A DNA stretch of 64,000 nt from Microvirga ossetica (GCF_002741015.1 NZ_CP016618.1:62001-126000), one strand, 5' to 3'. Positions 50,004 to 59,062 are shown, counted from the stretch's first letter. Made by a program: numbers and translations. The notes: generated by a model from the sequence alone, not told the origin.

Positions 50004-51421
50004 CTAGCACTACAGTTGCACCTTTCGTTTGCGATGTGAGGCTTGCGCCATGGCCTGATGCGCTCGTCGCCACGCGGACCAGGCGATCACGAAGGCAGGC
50101 TCGATCCGGCGCTGCTGGAGACGTGTGGCGACCCGGCGGATTTCCTGGACAGACCAGCATACCAGCGCTGCAGTCGGGCTTCGTCGTTTCTTTTTTGGGG
50201 TGAGGTAAGGCGGTTGGCGTGCTCACGCACCACCGTCATCATGGCAAACGCCAGCATCACCAGCGACACATGCCGATGCCAACCGTGCCACGAACGCGTC
50301 TCATTGTGCGTCAGCCCCAACTCCGTCTTCGCGGTCTCGAACGCATCCTCAATCGCCCAGCGCTGGCCCTCCACCCGCACCAGGGTCTCCATCGGTGTGC
50401 CGGCCGGGCACCAGGTTGAGAAGAACGCCAGATCCTGATCGCTGATGCTGCGCCGGATCAGCAGGCCGCGCGTCCACAGGCCGGTCAGCGCCTCGTTGAA
50501 TTCCTCGGCCTCGAGATCGGCCAACGCGACATAGGCCCAATCATACAGGCGCGGCCCCTTGGTGCCGATCCCGGCCGACAGACGCTGCCAGGTCTTGGGA
50601 GCAAGCCCCTGTGCAATCGTCGCGGCCGTGCCGGCCACCGGCGGGCTCTTGTCCCAGGAATTGAAGCGGTCTGTGGCTTGAACGCCCAGCACGTAACCCT
50701 TGCCAGCTCGGCGCAGCTGCATGGCCAGGGCCCCATAGATGGTGTCGGTGGCCACCCACTCAAACGGTACGCCGGCCGCCAGGGCCCGCTCGATCATCGC
50801 GGCGGCGATCTGCGGCTTGGTGACGAAGCGGATCGCATCGGGCACGTGAGCCGTGGCCAGGCGCTCGGGCTTCGTCGTCCAGTCCTTGGGCAGATAGAGC
50901 TGGCGGTCGATCAAGGCGCAGCCCTTGTCCGACGCGTAAGCGGCAAACACGCCGATCTGGCAGCTGGCAATCTTGCCGGCTGACCCAGTGTACTGGCGTC
51001 CCACCCCGCACGAGTTCTGCCCCTGCTTGAGAAAGCCGGTCTCATCGATCACCAGTACCGCTCCGGGAGAGGCGAGCGTCTCGAGCGCATAGTCGCGCAC
51101 CATGTCCCGCAAAGCATCCGCGTCCCAGTGGCTGCGCCCGAGCACCGCCTGCTGGCGCCATGGTCCCGGATCACCGGCGGCTTCCGCCCGCATCCAGCCG
51201 GTCTTGCGCCGCTCCGGCCCGAGCAGACCGTCGAGGAAGGCGGCCGCAGAGGCCGCGACACTGGGATGAGCAAACTGGAGTTTGAGATCAGCTTTGACCT
51301 GACGCAACTCCACACACCAGAGTTCGAGCATCTGCTCGATGGCCACGCCTGACATGGCAGCCTCCTGTATCAGATCAGGAGGTAATTAGGGCGCCTGTGC
51401 AGCGTGCAACTGTAGTGCTAA
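50004..51421 (-). mobile_element. IS701-family element
   Basis: Terminal repeats TAGCACTACAGTTGCAC (50005-50021) and its complement (51404-51420) enclose one transposase gene; about 1.4 kb. No clear target duplication. It lies 71 bp upstream of the aminotransferase start and may have displaced that gene's promoter. Confidence 0.85.
50087..51355 (-). CDS. IS701-family transposase
   Basis: 422 residues with the IS4-superfamily DDE core: AVLVIDETGFLKQGQNSCGV (first D), FEWVATDTIYGALAMQLRRA (second D) and QRWAIEDAFETAKTELGL (E, the Y-(2)-R-like signature replaced by W-A-I-E). C-terminal basic helices. Complete frame. Confidence 0.93.
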   Translation of the reverse strand: MSGVAIEQMLELWCVELRQVKADLKLQFAHPSVAASAAAFLDGLLGPERRKTGWMRAEAAGDPGPWRQQAVLGRSHWDADALRDMVRDYALETLASPGAVLVIDETGFLKQGQNSCGVGRQYTGSAGKIASCQIGVFAAYASDKGCALIDRQLYLPKDWTTKPERLATAHVPDAIRFVTKPQIAAAMIERALAAGVPFEWVATDTIYGALAMQLRRAGKGYVLGVQATDRFNSWDKSPPVAGTAATIAQGLAPKTWQRLSAGIGTKGPRLYDWAYVALADLEAEEFNEALTGLWTRGLLIRRSISDQDLAFFSTWCPAGTPMETLVRVEGQRWAIEDAFETAKTELGLTHNETRSWHGWHRHVSLVMLAFAMMTVVREHANRLTSPQKRNDEARLQRWYAGLSRKSAGSPHVSSSAGSSLPS

Positions 51422-51428
51422 AGGAAAA

Positions 51429-51448
51429 GGCCGCTGTTGCCAGCGGCC
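51429..51448 (-). terminator. Minus-strand terminator
   Basis: GGCCGCTG (51429-51436), loop TTGC, CAGCGGCC (51441-51448); on the minus strand it is followed by TTTTCC. It would end transcripts coming from the dodecin gene at 52106, or is the last trace of a gene removed by the IS701 insertion. Confidence 0.7.
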
Positions 51449-51887
51449 TGAAGTGCAGAGGGCCTTGCCTCTGAAGGGAACGACTCCGCAGGGTAGAGCT
51501 GCGCCGCGCCGCAACGGCATTACCAAAATGTGATATAATTTGAAATGAAATTTCTTCAACCAGCCTATGCGCGGGACGCATGATCAACATGCACTTCAAG
51601 TGACCCGATCAAAGTTCAACCACAGAAACTTCTCGCATCATTGTTTCAGGGTCGTGGTCGCGATGGCGATTTTAAGGGCTTCCACGAGGCGTTTGCCAGA
51701 AGCGGTTTTGTTCAGGAGCGGCCTTGCGGAGACCAAGCCTCGATGCCACGGGCACCAACTCGATACGTCCTGGATCTCCCCACCGCAGAAGATGGCTTCG
51801 CATGTGCAGCCATGTCGGACAGGCGAAGAGCTGACGGCCCGTCCATCGATCAGACCTAGGACCGACCTGAAGTGCTGATGCCCTTTG
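51449..51887. other. Intergenic, nothing recognised
   Basis: 439 bases downstream of the second dodecin. Short frames only; no motif seen. Confidence 0.45.
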
Positions 51888-52106
51888 TTACGGAGAACCG
51901 TCTTCCAGAGTAAAGCCAGCCTTGAGCACAACTTGGTAGTGGCGGACCTCCCCGTTCTCGATATGCCCGCGGGTCTGCACCACCTCGAACCAGTGCAGAT
52001 TTCTCAACGTCTGACTGGCACGCTTGTTGGCCGTCTGGATCGCATCCTCGATGCTGGTCTCAGACGAACCGACGAGTTCGACCACCTTGTAGACATGATC
52101 TGACAT
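51888..52106 (-). CDS. Dodecin family flavin-binding protein (second copy)
   Basis: 72 residues from 52106 ([20 protein letters not shown]). Nearly identical to the dodecin at 40562-40780, with conserved [20 protein letters not shown] and final KAGFTLE. The flavin-stacking Trp is kept. Flanking DNA is unrelated, so the two copies moved apart or were acquired separately. Confidence 0.93.
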   Translation of the reverse strand: MSDHVYKVVELVGSSETSIEDAIQTANKRASQTLRNLHWFEVVQTRGHIENGEVRHYQVVLKAGFTLEDGSP

Positions 52107-52319
52107 GGCGCGCTCCACTTGATGATCTGGAGAGCAGATAGGACCTTATGCCAAGACTGCCAGTCTCACGGTGTTCTGTAAGGTGGATCGGGTCCATGAC
52201 TCTCTACGGCAGCTGCGCGCACAACAGGAGAGCGACACTGCCGGCTGTCAGAACTGTGGCCAGCAGAATGCGATCAACCAAAACACTCGGTGTTGGCCTG
52301 GGACCCACGACCCGCCGGA

Positions 52320-52538
52320 TCACCGTGCAGCCCGCCTTGTGAAACGAGCTTCGCGGAATGACCCTTGCCGAATGATGTAGCTGTGAAGCGCCTGCAAGGG
52401 AAAGAGGATCATCGAATATCTCCCTGTCGAAGAGTGAACGTCTGGTGTTGTTTCGAGGCCGATCGTCGGCTTGGTCCCCCGCTGAAGGGGCATTGCTGTT
52501 ACGAGGTTCCCGTCCCGGGAGACATTTGCCGCCGTCAT
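52320..52538 (-). CDS. Possible small hypothetical protein, coupled to the upstream gene
   Basis: 72 residues (MTAANVSRDGNLVTAMPLQR). Its ATG overlaps the stop of the upstream gene (ATGA at 52535-52538), a pattern typical of real operons. No known motif. Confidence 0.35.
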   Translation of the reverse strand: MTAANVSRDGNLVTAMPLQRGTKPTIGLETTPDVHSSTGRYSMILFPLQALHSYIIRQGSFREARFTRRAAR

Positions 52539-52819
52539 CGCCGGGTAACCCGAGAGCCTCTGCGCTCAACAACAACCACCTGGGCCTGACGCGGGCGGGC
52601 GTGAGCCACCCCTGCCACCCCAGCAGCGCCCTCTGCTGCCTTCAGGACCTCCGGCCGGACCTCTGCATCTGGCAGGCCCATCAACTGCGCTGCGATCTCG
52701 ATCTGATCCTCGATGTGCCGTGTTAAACCCTGAGCGGCTGCGATGGCTTCCCTGAGCGCGGGAGGATCTTGGCGTGTTCGTCGACGGCTCCACGCGGCGG
52801 ATGTTTGCTGGCGATCCAT
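52535..52819 (-). CDS. Hypothetical protein
   Basis: 94 residues from 52819 (MDRQQTSAAWSRRRTRQDPP) with AAGGGGA ahead of the ATG. Helical middle ALREAIAAAQGLTRHIEDQI and IAAQLMGLPDAEVRPEVLKA; basic C-terminus. Not recognised. Confidence 0.45.
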   Translation of the reverse strand: MDRQQTSAAWSRRRTRQDPPALREAIAAAQGLTRHIEDQIEIAAQLMGLPDAEVRPEVLKAAEGAAGVAGVAHARPRQAQVVVVERRGSRVTRR

Positions 52820-53006
52820 CTGACCAGTTCCCCTTGAATTGACAGGACAACGCCCGGAGCGGGAATTTGTGCGTTGCACAATTACCGCAGTTGATCGGAA
52901 AGAAGATTCAGGATTGCGGTCATCCCTGGTTCTGCCTCTCTGGCCGCCTGGCGGACAAAGCTTGGCTTTCAGCCGGCCAGCTGCCTGTCATGAGGGAGCG
53001 TCGAGG

Positions 53007-53147
53007 GTACTGTCGCAAACTTGAAGTATAGGCATTTTCAGCCCCATTTTGGCGTTCGGGCAGCGGTGCTAAGCCGTTGGTTCCACAGCAGCCGGTCACT
53101 GCGGGTCCGCTAGTATAGGCAAGTAAAAAACGAGTTTGCGACAGAAC
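53007..53147. mobile_element. Miniature IS6-type element (second type)
   Basis: CTGTCGCAAACT at 53010-53021 and its exact complement at 53133-53144, with outer bases GGTA and AACC, enclose about 110 non-coding bases. The ends read GGTTCTGTCGCAAAC-like, the IS6 end type also found at 17537 and 63721. Inside, GTATAGGCA occurs twice. Too short to encode a transposase. Confidence 0.6.
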
Positions 53148-53355
53148 CGCCCCATCATGGTCGTGGGAGGGCAGATTCCTATTGACGGGATAAGCCCGAT
53201 GGCGTATCCAGAACATATCGCGAACATATCTCAACTTCACCACTGGCAGTGTTGGCGGGCTAAGGCGTCACCCGAGCCCATTATGTTGGCATACGGTATA
53301 AGGGTGACCTGGTTGGCGGACGAAGTCCTCTGGGTAGAACCGCCTACAATTTCAC

Positions 53356-54801
53356 GTGCGTAATAGCCCGGACTTCAAATGGCGGATGTTGGCCATGTCC
53401 CAAGTTGACGCTCTCTTCCCACCCCTCAGACAAGTGGCCGACTCTCAAGCAGTCGCCGCCATAGAGCACCTCGTCCGAGAAGCCCCTGATCGTGCACTGC
53501 ATCGCGTGAATGCGCTTGCCTTCGCAAAAGACAACGGCGTTGATGAAGAACAGGCGATCGCCGCCTTCCTGCACGCCACGCGCCTTGGGCTATTTGAAAT
53601 GTCATGGAATGTGTTGTGTCCAGCCTGTGGCGGTGTTCTTGACGCAGGCACCAGCTTGAAGTCGATCAATCGTGCCGAATATCGGTGCGCCTTTTGCGCG
53701 ATCGGCTATGAGCCGAACCTGGACGAGATCGTCGAGGTAACCTTTACCGTAAGCCCGCGGCTCCGCCAGATCGCTGGGCATGATCCGAACGGTCTTCCTA
53801 TCTGGGAGTATTGCCGGCAGATGTTCTGGAGTTCTGGTGTCGCTCTGCCCGAGAACCTGGAATCGGTGGTTGAGGAGATCACCCTTGAGGCTCTTGAGCT
53901 GCCTCCCGGTGAGAAGGCGATCCTGTCTTTGCAGCTGCCGGAGAAGTTCGTCATCATCTTCGACCCGGTGACTCATGCGACGCAGTTCATCGACGTCAAG
54001 GGCGCGGCGGCCCGCGAGCGCCAAAGCCTCTCGCTCGTGTTTGATCACGCCATGGCGGCAAGCGAGCCCGTCGAGCTGCACCCTGGACCGGTCCGTCTCT
54101 CACTTGAGAACCACCGCGACGTGCGGCTTCTGCCGACAGTGTGGGTTGCGGATGAACGGCTCAATGATCTTGTCGCGCGGCGACGGCCATATCTGACCGC
54201 CAAGCGTCTCTTGACCAACCAGACCTTCCGGGATCTTCACCGGACCGATATGCTCGACGTGGACCAGCGCTTGAAGATCACCAGCATGACCTTCTTGTTC
54301 ACGGACCTGAGAGGCTCAACAGAGCTGTACGATCGCATTGGTGATCTCGCGGCGTACGACCTCGTGCGGGCGCATTTTCGGGTCCTGTCCGAGAGTGTAG
54401 TCGCCGAAGCTGGAGCCGTTGTGAAGACGATCGGGGATGCGGTAATGGCAACCTTTCCCACTCCACAGCAGGCGATCGCCGCAGCCTTCCGCATGCGCGA
54501 AGGAATGCGTCGCCTCAATAAGGAGCAACAGCGTGAGGACCTCTACCTCAAGATTGGAATTCATGAAGGGCCTTGTCTCGCGGTGACCTTGAACGACCGC
54601 CAGGATTATTTCGGTCAGACCGTCAATGTGGCGGCTCGTGTCCAGGGGGTGGCCGATGCTCGCGCAATCTGTGCGACGGGGTCAGTGATCGATGATCCTC
54701 AGTCGTCCCGGCTGCTCAAGACTGTTGGTGTTAGGCCTGAGCCGCACTCCACAGTTCTGCGGGGGATCTCTGATGAGATGACGATCTACGAAATTCCATA
54801 G
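53356..54801 (+). CDS. Class III adenylate/guanylate cyclase with N-terminal zinc-ribbon region
   Basis: Up to 481 residues; the start could be GTG 53356, ATG 53386 or ATG 53395 (none has a good ribosome site). Residues about 80-125 contain C-x-x-C pairs (LCPACGGVLDAG and YRCAFCAIGY) that look like a zinc ribbon in a DUF5939-type region. The cyclase domain starts near 310: FLFTDLRGSTELYDRIGD (first metal Asp), VKTIGDAVMATFPTPQQA (second Asp), KIGIHEGPCLAVTLNDRQDY and FGQTVNVAARVQGVADARAI (Asn/Arg transition-state residues). It should make cAMP or cGMP; no receptor protein is adjacent. Confidence 0.88.
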   Translation: MRNSPDFKWRMLAMSQVDALFPPLRQVADSQAVAAIEHLVREAPDRALHRVNALAFAKDNGVDEEQAIAAFLHATRLGLFEMSWNVLCPACGGVLDAGTSLKSINRAEYRCAFCAIGYEPNLDEIVEVTFTVSPRLRQIAGHDPNGLPIWEYCRQMFWSSGVALPENLESVVEEITLEALELPPGEKAILSLQLPEKFVIIFDPVTHATQFIDVKGAAARERQSLSLVFDHAMAASEPVELHPGPVRLSLENHRDVRLLPTVWVADERLNDLVARRRPYLTAKRLLTNQTFRDLHRTDMLDVDQRLKITSMTFLFTDLRGSTELYDRIGDLAAYDLVRAHFRVLSESVVAEAGAVVKTIGDAVMATFPTPQQAIAAAFRMREGMRRLNKEQQREDLYLKIGIHEGPCLAVTLNDRQDYFGQTVNVAARVQGVADARAICATGSVIDDPQSSRLLKTVGVRPEPHSTVLRGISDEMTIYEIP

Positions 54802-54914
54802 AATGGCAACGCGCAAGCCGACGGTAGTGTGAATTGGCCTAGCACCTGGCGCTTCATCCACCTTTCGGTGCATCAGTTGGCTTCTCGCATCTTCATTGAC
54901 GGGGATCATGCGGC
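54802..54914. other. Short spacer after the cyclase gene
   Basis: No gene; an imperfect repeat of GGTG/CACC-type bases around 54860 but no clear terminator. Confidence 0.4.
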
Positions 54915-55057
54915 ATGAAGCACGCGATACCGCAGCAGGTCGAACTTGGCTCTCCTGAACATCTGCCATTCGGCTCCGAAACAGACCTGACGCTTCTGGA
55001 ACCAGCGACGGCTCCGGGCAAGATCATCATCTTGCGCTGCGATGACGGCAGTCTCCA
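54915..55057 (+). pseudogene. 5' end of an unknown gene cut by IS6 copy D
   Basis: An ATG at 54915 opens MKHAIPQQVELGSPEHLPFG, then SETDLTLLEPATAPGKIIIL and RCDDGSLQ, running into the IS6 end at 55058, where a stop follows after four codons. The composition is protein-like. No matching 3' part is found beyond the element. Family not recognised. Confidence 0.4.
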
Positions 55058-55869
55058 GGCACCGTTGCATTAACCTCGGCGTATAGCGAGGAGCGGCTCA
55101 TCAAGGATCCGCTCCCGTGTCTCTGTTCAAGCGCCGTCGCTTCGCGGTCGAGATCATCCTGCTGTGCGTGCGCTGGTACTGCAAGTATGGGATCAGCTAT
55201 CGCGATCTCGCCGAGATGATGCAGGAACGCGGTGTCAGCGTCAGTCCAAGCACGATCTTCCGTTGGATTCAGCGCTCTGCTCCAGAGATCGAGAAGCGGA
55301 TCCGACCCTATCTGGGACCTCGCTCAGATTTCTGGAGAGTGGACGAGACCTACATCCGCGTCGGCGGCAAGTGGAAATACCTGTTTCGCGCGGTCGACAA
55401 GCACGGTCGGTTGATCGCCTTCAGGCTGTCCGATCGCCGTAATGCCAACGCTGCGTATCGTTTCCTGCGTAAGGCCCTCAAGGCGATGAGCCACTATCCA
55501 CCGTCCTCCATCACGACGGATAAACTGGCGTCGTATCCCAGGGCAATCCTGCGCCTGCAGAACGAAGGGCTGTTGTCGAAAGATGTGGTACACCGCACCT
55601 CGAAATATCTGAATAACATCCTTGAGGCGGATCATGGCGCGCTCAAGCGCATGATCCGTCCGACACGCGGCTTCCAGACCATGAAAACCGCCGCCGCGAC
55701 CCTGACGGGTTTTGAAATCATGCGCATGATCCGCCGCGGCCATTGCATCCAGCGGGAGCGTCGCGCGACAGGCGAAATCCGTCTTGTCAATCAGCTCCTC
55801 GGTCTTGCTGCCTGAGTGGCCCGTTAAACTAGGTCCGTTATGCCGTTTTCAAGTTACTGCAACAGTGCC
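55058..55869 (+). mobile_element. IS6-family element, copy D
   Basis: 812 bp; ends GGCACCGTTGCATTAA (55058-55073) and the complement of GGCACTGTTGCAGTAA (55854-55869). Same element as copy C at 28633-29445 but in the opposite direction. Flanking 8-mers AGTCTCCA and CAGGCCCT do not match. Confidence 0.93.
55117..55815 (+). CDS. IS6-family transposase (copy D)
   Basis: 232 residues, GTG start, MSLFKRRRFAVEIILLCVRW. DDE residues in VDETYIRVGGKWKYLFRAVD, TTDKLASYPRA and LEADHGALKR. Intact; differs from copy C at scattered positions (for example VHRTS for EHRTS, MIRPTRG for VIRPTRG). Confidence 0.95.
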   Translation: MSLFKRRRFAVEIILLCVRWYCKYGISYRDLAEMMQERGVSVSPSTIFRWIQRSAPEIEKRIRPYLGPRSDFWRVDETYIRVGGKWKYLFRAVDKHGRLIAFRLSDRRNANAAYRFLRKALKAMSHYPPSSITTDKLASYPRAILRLQNEGLLSKDVVHRTSKYLNNILEADHGALKRMIRPTRGFQTMKTAAATLTGFEIMRMIRRGHCIQRERRATGEIRLVNQLLGLAA

Positions 55870-55900
55870 CAGGCCCTATGTTACGCTGCTTTCGTGACGA

Positions 55901-56143
55901 TCATGAGATATGCGCAGGACGAGTTTTACACCAGTGTGAGGCTGGCTGGGTCAGGCTGATGTCTCGAGATTGTTCGTCATCAATGCGGGCCAGGGCAGCT
56001 TTGATTCTCGGAGGCAAGGGCTGGCAGATGATGTCAGCGTAGAAACTGCGGAGGTCTTTGCCAATCGTGCGCAAGAGCTCCTCGTCAGACATCATGAAAC
56101 CCCGTCTATTACCCCCGACGCTGCTTCCCATAGCCGCCTCCAA
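55901..56143 (-). CDS. NepR-like anti-sigma factor (second copy)
   Basis: 80 residues or 64 from the inner Met (MMSDEELLRTIGKDLRSFYA). LLRTIGKDLRSFYADIICQP and LPPRIKAALARIDDEQS fit the NepR helix pair with the central Pro. Very different in sequence from the copy at 41481. No phyR or ecfG near. Tentative but consistent. Confidence 0.55.
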   Translation of the reverse strand: MEAAMGSSVGGNRRGFMMSDEELLRTIGKDLRSFYADIICQPLPPRIKAALARIDDEQSRDISLTQPASHWCKTRPAHIS

Positions 56144-56343
56144 ATCAATTCTTCAATAGAAGTAGCGAGGCGTTGAGGGCGCGTTAACAATCTTTTCGGC
56201 AGGCTGTGGAAAGCAAGCAGAAGGCCAAGTTTTCTTGTATCTGCCGCTCGCTTGCCATCAGCGCAACTTAATTGATCGGTTGAGGATGGCATCAATCAGG
56301 CCAAAGAGTGTTGTTCCTAACCAAGGGCTACGCCGCTATCGCG

Positions 56344-56949
56344 CTATAATCTACATGAGCCCTGCTTGTCACGGTGCGGCGCGTACCCGCGACGGGTTCG
56401 GATATAATCCGACCCATCAGGTTTGCGGTCTTGCTTCTCACCATGGATCAGCCACCCCAGCGCATATCCGGCAACACCTGCCATAAACAGCGAGAGCAAA
56501 GGGTTCTTCGTCACCTGCTGGGTCACGGCATGCTGGCTCGCGCGAATGTGCCGCTCTGCTTCTGGGTTGCGCTCTCTTGCCTGTCGGACGTAGTGCTCGC
56601 CACGATTATATACATCACGGGCTGTTCCAGACGCTTGCTCTGTCACGTCGTGTAGGGCTTCACGGACCTGATCCAGAATGTGCTCGGTTGAGTCCTGCTC
56701 CGTCAGGGCCTGCTGGTCATCCGCCGATGAGGAACGGGCTTCCTGGCCAGGACGATCAGGCTCAGGCCCTTTGGTAATGGTGACAGAGATCGGATCACTG
56801 GTCGGGAAGGTTTCCTCAATGGCGTGGTCGAGCCTTGTATCGAGGTTCTCCTGCGAGTTTTCAGGCAGCTTATTGTCCGGGGGGCACTCCGTAGACTGAC
56901 GCTCCTCTTTGTCGAGCGGGGAGTGGCTGCTGACACCAAGTACGTTCAC
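56344..56949 (-). CDS. DUF883-like membrane-anchored hypothetical protein
   Basis: 201 residues (MNVLGVSSHSPLDKEERQST). An N-terminal acidic region contains LDHAIEETFPTSDPISVTIT, a motif seen in many short Rhizobiales proteins. A long helical middle (LDQVREALHDVTEQASGTAR; GEHYVRQARERNPEAERHIR) is followed by a membrane segment in KNPLLSLFMAGVAGYALGWL and a basic tail, the layout of YqjD/ElaB-type ribosome- or stress-associated membrane proteins. Confidence 0.7.
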   Translation of the reverse strand: MNVLGVSSHSPLDKEERQSTECPPDNKLPENSQENLDTRLDHAIEETFPTSDPISVTITKGPEPDRPGQEARSSSADDQQALTEQDSTEHILDQVREALHDVTEQASGTARDVYNRGEHYVRQARERNPEAERHIRASQHAVTQQVTKNPLLSLFMAGVAGYALGWLIHGEKQDRKPDGSDYIRTRRGYAPHRDKQGSCRL

Positions 56950-57245
56950 GATAAGAGCCCTCCAGGAACCTCAGAGCAGGTTTGTCGGCAACCCGCGGCA
57001 ATGATAACGCCAGGACTGCGAACGTCGTTCCTGGATGTTTAACCCATGTGGTGATCTCGACTGACGAGCTTAACCGAGCGCCAGAATAAAAGGCCGGTAC
57101 ATCTCACTTACACAGCTAAACCTATGCTGTCTGTTGGGTTTCTGCCAGTTCTGAGACAAACCTGCTGACTGCCGCGAAAGACCTCAAGTGCGGCACATTC
57201 CGTCAAGGTTGCTGAGGAACCTCGATGGTCCTTGGAGGGTGTCTC

Positions 57246-57449
57246 ATGACGCATATGGACGATCCGGTTGCCAAGCACATCAAAGCGATGATCCTGAGGA
57301 CCACATGGAAGGCGTCTGACGATGAGGGGCAATCCGGCACATCTGAAACGCTCAATCAGATTGTCAGGACACTCAGGAGATTCCCTAATTATCCGTATAA
57401 CCCCTACCACCCGCATTCTCATCTTGGGGATGAAGATCCAAAGGCCTAG
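57246..57449 (+). CDS. Small hypothetical protein
   Basis: 67 residues (MTHMDDPVAKHIKAMILRTT). Polar with a Tyr/Pro/His-rich end (FPNYPYNPYHPHSHLGDEDP). GGAGGG lies 7-12 bases ahead of the ATG. Not recognised. Confidence 0.45.
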   Translation: MTHMDDPVAKHIKAMILRTTWKASDDEGQSGTSETLNQIVRTLRRFPNYPYNPYHPHSHLGDEDPKA

Positions 57450-57785
57450 CAGCGGCCGCTCGTCTGTCTGACTTTACGCTCCCATGGCCGGAACTGGAGG
57501 CCTTTAGCCCTCCTCATTCTGGGTGCCCGTCCAGCGTTTGCCTTTTTATTGTCAAGGTCTCTGGCCAGGGTTCCTGCATTGAAAAACGAGCTACTTTCAG
57601 ATCATCAAGGCGCTGTTTGGTTTTGGGCGTCACTGACAATTTGGACAACGATTCATTGGCATCCCAGGTGCAGACCTACCCATGTCACGGATGGGGTAAC
57701 TCTTCAGATACTTTGATGTAATTAGCCCAAGGGACAATAATCTTATCAAGCCTTGGGCCGCGTGAATTTGGATTAGGGGCGTATT
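57450..57785. other. Intergenic, nothing recognised
   Basis: 336 bases, somewhat AT-richer, ahead of a small membrane-protein gene; likely carries its promoter. Confidence 0.45.
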
Positions 57786-57935
57786 ATGGACAGCTTATCT
57801 TTACTGGTTGTGGCCATCGGGGCCGTGCTTGTCGCACTCGTGGCGTATCTCGGCGTGATTGACTACATCCATCCAGTCTCTGAGATGAAACTGAGCAAAA
57901 TCTATGCACGTAAAATACCAAAGCGGAATCACTGA
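57786..57935 (+). CDS. Small single-pass membrane protein
   Basis: 49 residues: MDSLSLLVVAIGAVLVALVA then YLGVIDYIHPVSEMKLSKIY and ARKIPKRNH. One N-terminal membrane helix and a basic cytoplasmic tail. AGGGGCG lies upstream of the ATG. Too short for most gene finders; function unknown. Confidence 0.5.
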   Translation: MDSLSLLVVAIGAVLVALVAYLGVIDYIHPVSEMKLSKIYARKIPKRNH

Positions 57936-58165
57936 ACGCTGGGCAATGGTTCTGGAAGCTCGGGCCTCAGTCCGCAGCGGGCCTCCACTTTCCCAAGGTC
58001 ACTTTTGACCACTGGGGCTCGAAGGTCGGGCAAAAGAAAGCCCAAAGACATGCTCTGGGCTCAAATGGCACTTCCAAAGGAAACCAGCACAAGTTGGGCG
58101 GAAGCGTGAAGGCGATACAACCAATCCTGAATGGGCAATATTCCCGTGCGGATAGGCTAATTTGC

Positions 58166-58540
58166 TCATGGGTCAAAAAGGGCATCAACTAGCTCGACGC
58201 TCGGGTTGCGAAGCCAGCCGAGTTGACCAGCGACATGCGCGTATAGCTGGGTCGTGAGGAAGCGGTCTTTGACTGCCACAACAAGGTCGCGGCGTCCTGA
58301 ATATCTCCAGAGCGGGCTATCCCCTCTGGGAGCCGATACCTGCACTTCGGTGTCATGAGACACAAGGCCGTGGTGCCTGTTTAGCTCAAAGTTGATACGA
58401 TACTGGGCAGTACTTTTCTGATCCCTCTCCCGTACCCTAATCCGAGCGACAACCAGAATATCACCGCGCCCCCGTAGTGGCTCGGCTGAGAGCTTGAGGG
58501 AATCCCACAAGATAACTGAGCTTGGTCCAGGCTTGACCAT
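58166..58540 (-). CDS. Hypothetical protein
   Basis: 124 residues (MVKPGPSSVILWDSLKLSAE). Beta-strand-rich pattern (GDILVVARIRVRERDQKSTA; HDTEVQVSAPRGDSPLWRYS) with a helical end QLYAHVAGQLGWLRNPSVEL. Soluble, not recognised. Confidence 0.5.
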   Translation of the reverse strand: MVKPGPSSVILWDSLKLSAEPLRGRGDILVVARIRVRERDQKSTAQYRINFELNRHHGLVSHDTEVQVSAPRGDSPLWRYSGRRDLVVAVKDRFLTTQLYAHVAGQLGWLRNPSVELVDALFDP

Positions 58541-59062
58541 GGCCGCTCTCCAGACCCGTGTAGGATACGCCTATCGCTCCTTTATGGAAATGCGCCATTG
58601 CTCCCTTCCGCTGCTACGCCGGCGTTCCTCTGCTGACGCGGAAAGGGTTAGCGGTAAGCTCTCTGTGTATTCTCAAACGCAGGCCACAGGATGCTGCGGG
58701 ATTCGACGCCACAGCGTTGGTCGATCTCGCAGCCGTGTCGATGGAGGAAGTCGAGCTCTGGCAACCCCACTGAGATTTGGAGCGCGTAGCTCAGACCGAT
58801 CCATTCCGCTTCGACATTCGCAGCCTGACCGTTCCGGCGGCATCAACTCTGCCGGCGAACGTTGGGCCGGACCGATTCCCGTCCCGTCCGAGACAACCAA
58901 GTCAGCTGGCGTGGTGAGCGTCTTGCGAGGCCGCGATCAACGTCAGCATAGGTCAGCACAGATTGGGCAGGCTTGGTGTGGTATTGGAACTGTAGCTTCG
59001 AGGCGCCGACAAAGAGTGCCGGCACCTCCCTTGACAACCGGAGACGATAGAAGCGTCGAGAC
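58541..59062. other. Decayed stretch with a coding scrap
   Basis: 522 bases without a supported gene. On the plus strand about 58680-58774 reads RPQDAAGFDATALVDLAAVS followed by MEEVELWQPH and a stop, which looks like the end of a lost gene of unknown family. Confidence 0.4.

Noticed and set aside
48700..50007. 435-codon plus-strand frame rich in His, Arg and Gly
   Set aside because: Antisense shadow of the aminotransferase gene; no domain and no start signal.
58785..58810. GGAGCGCGTAGCTCAGACCG as a tRNA 5' end
   Set aside because: Resembles the D-arm start of a tRNA, but no anticodon stem, T-loop or acceptor complement follows within 80 bases.
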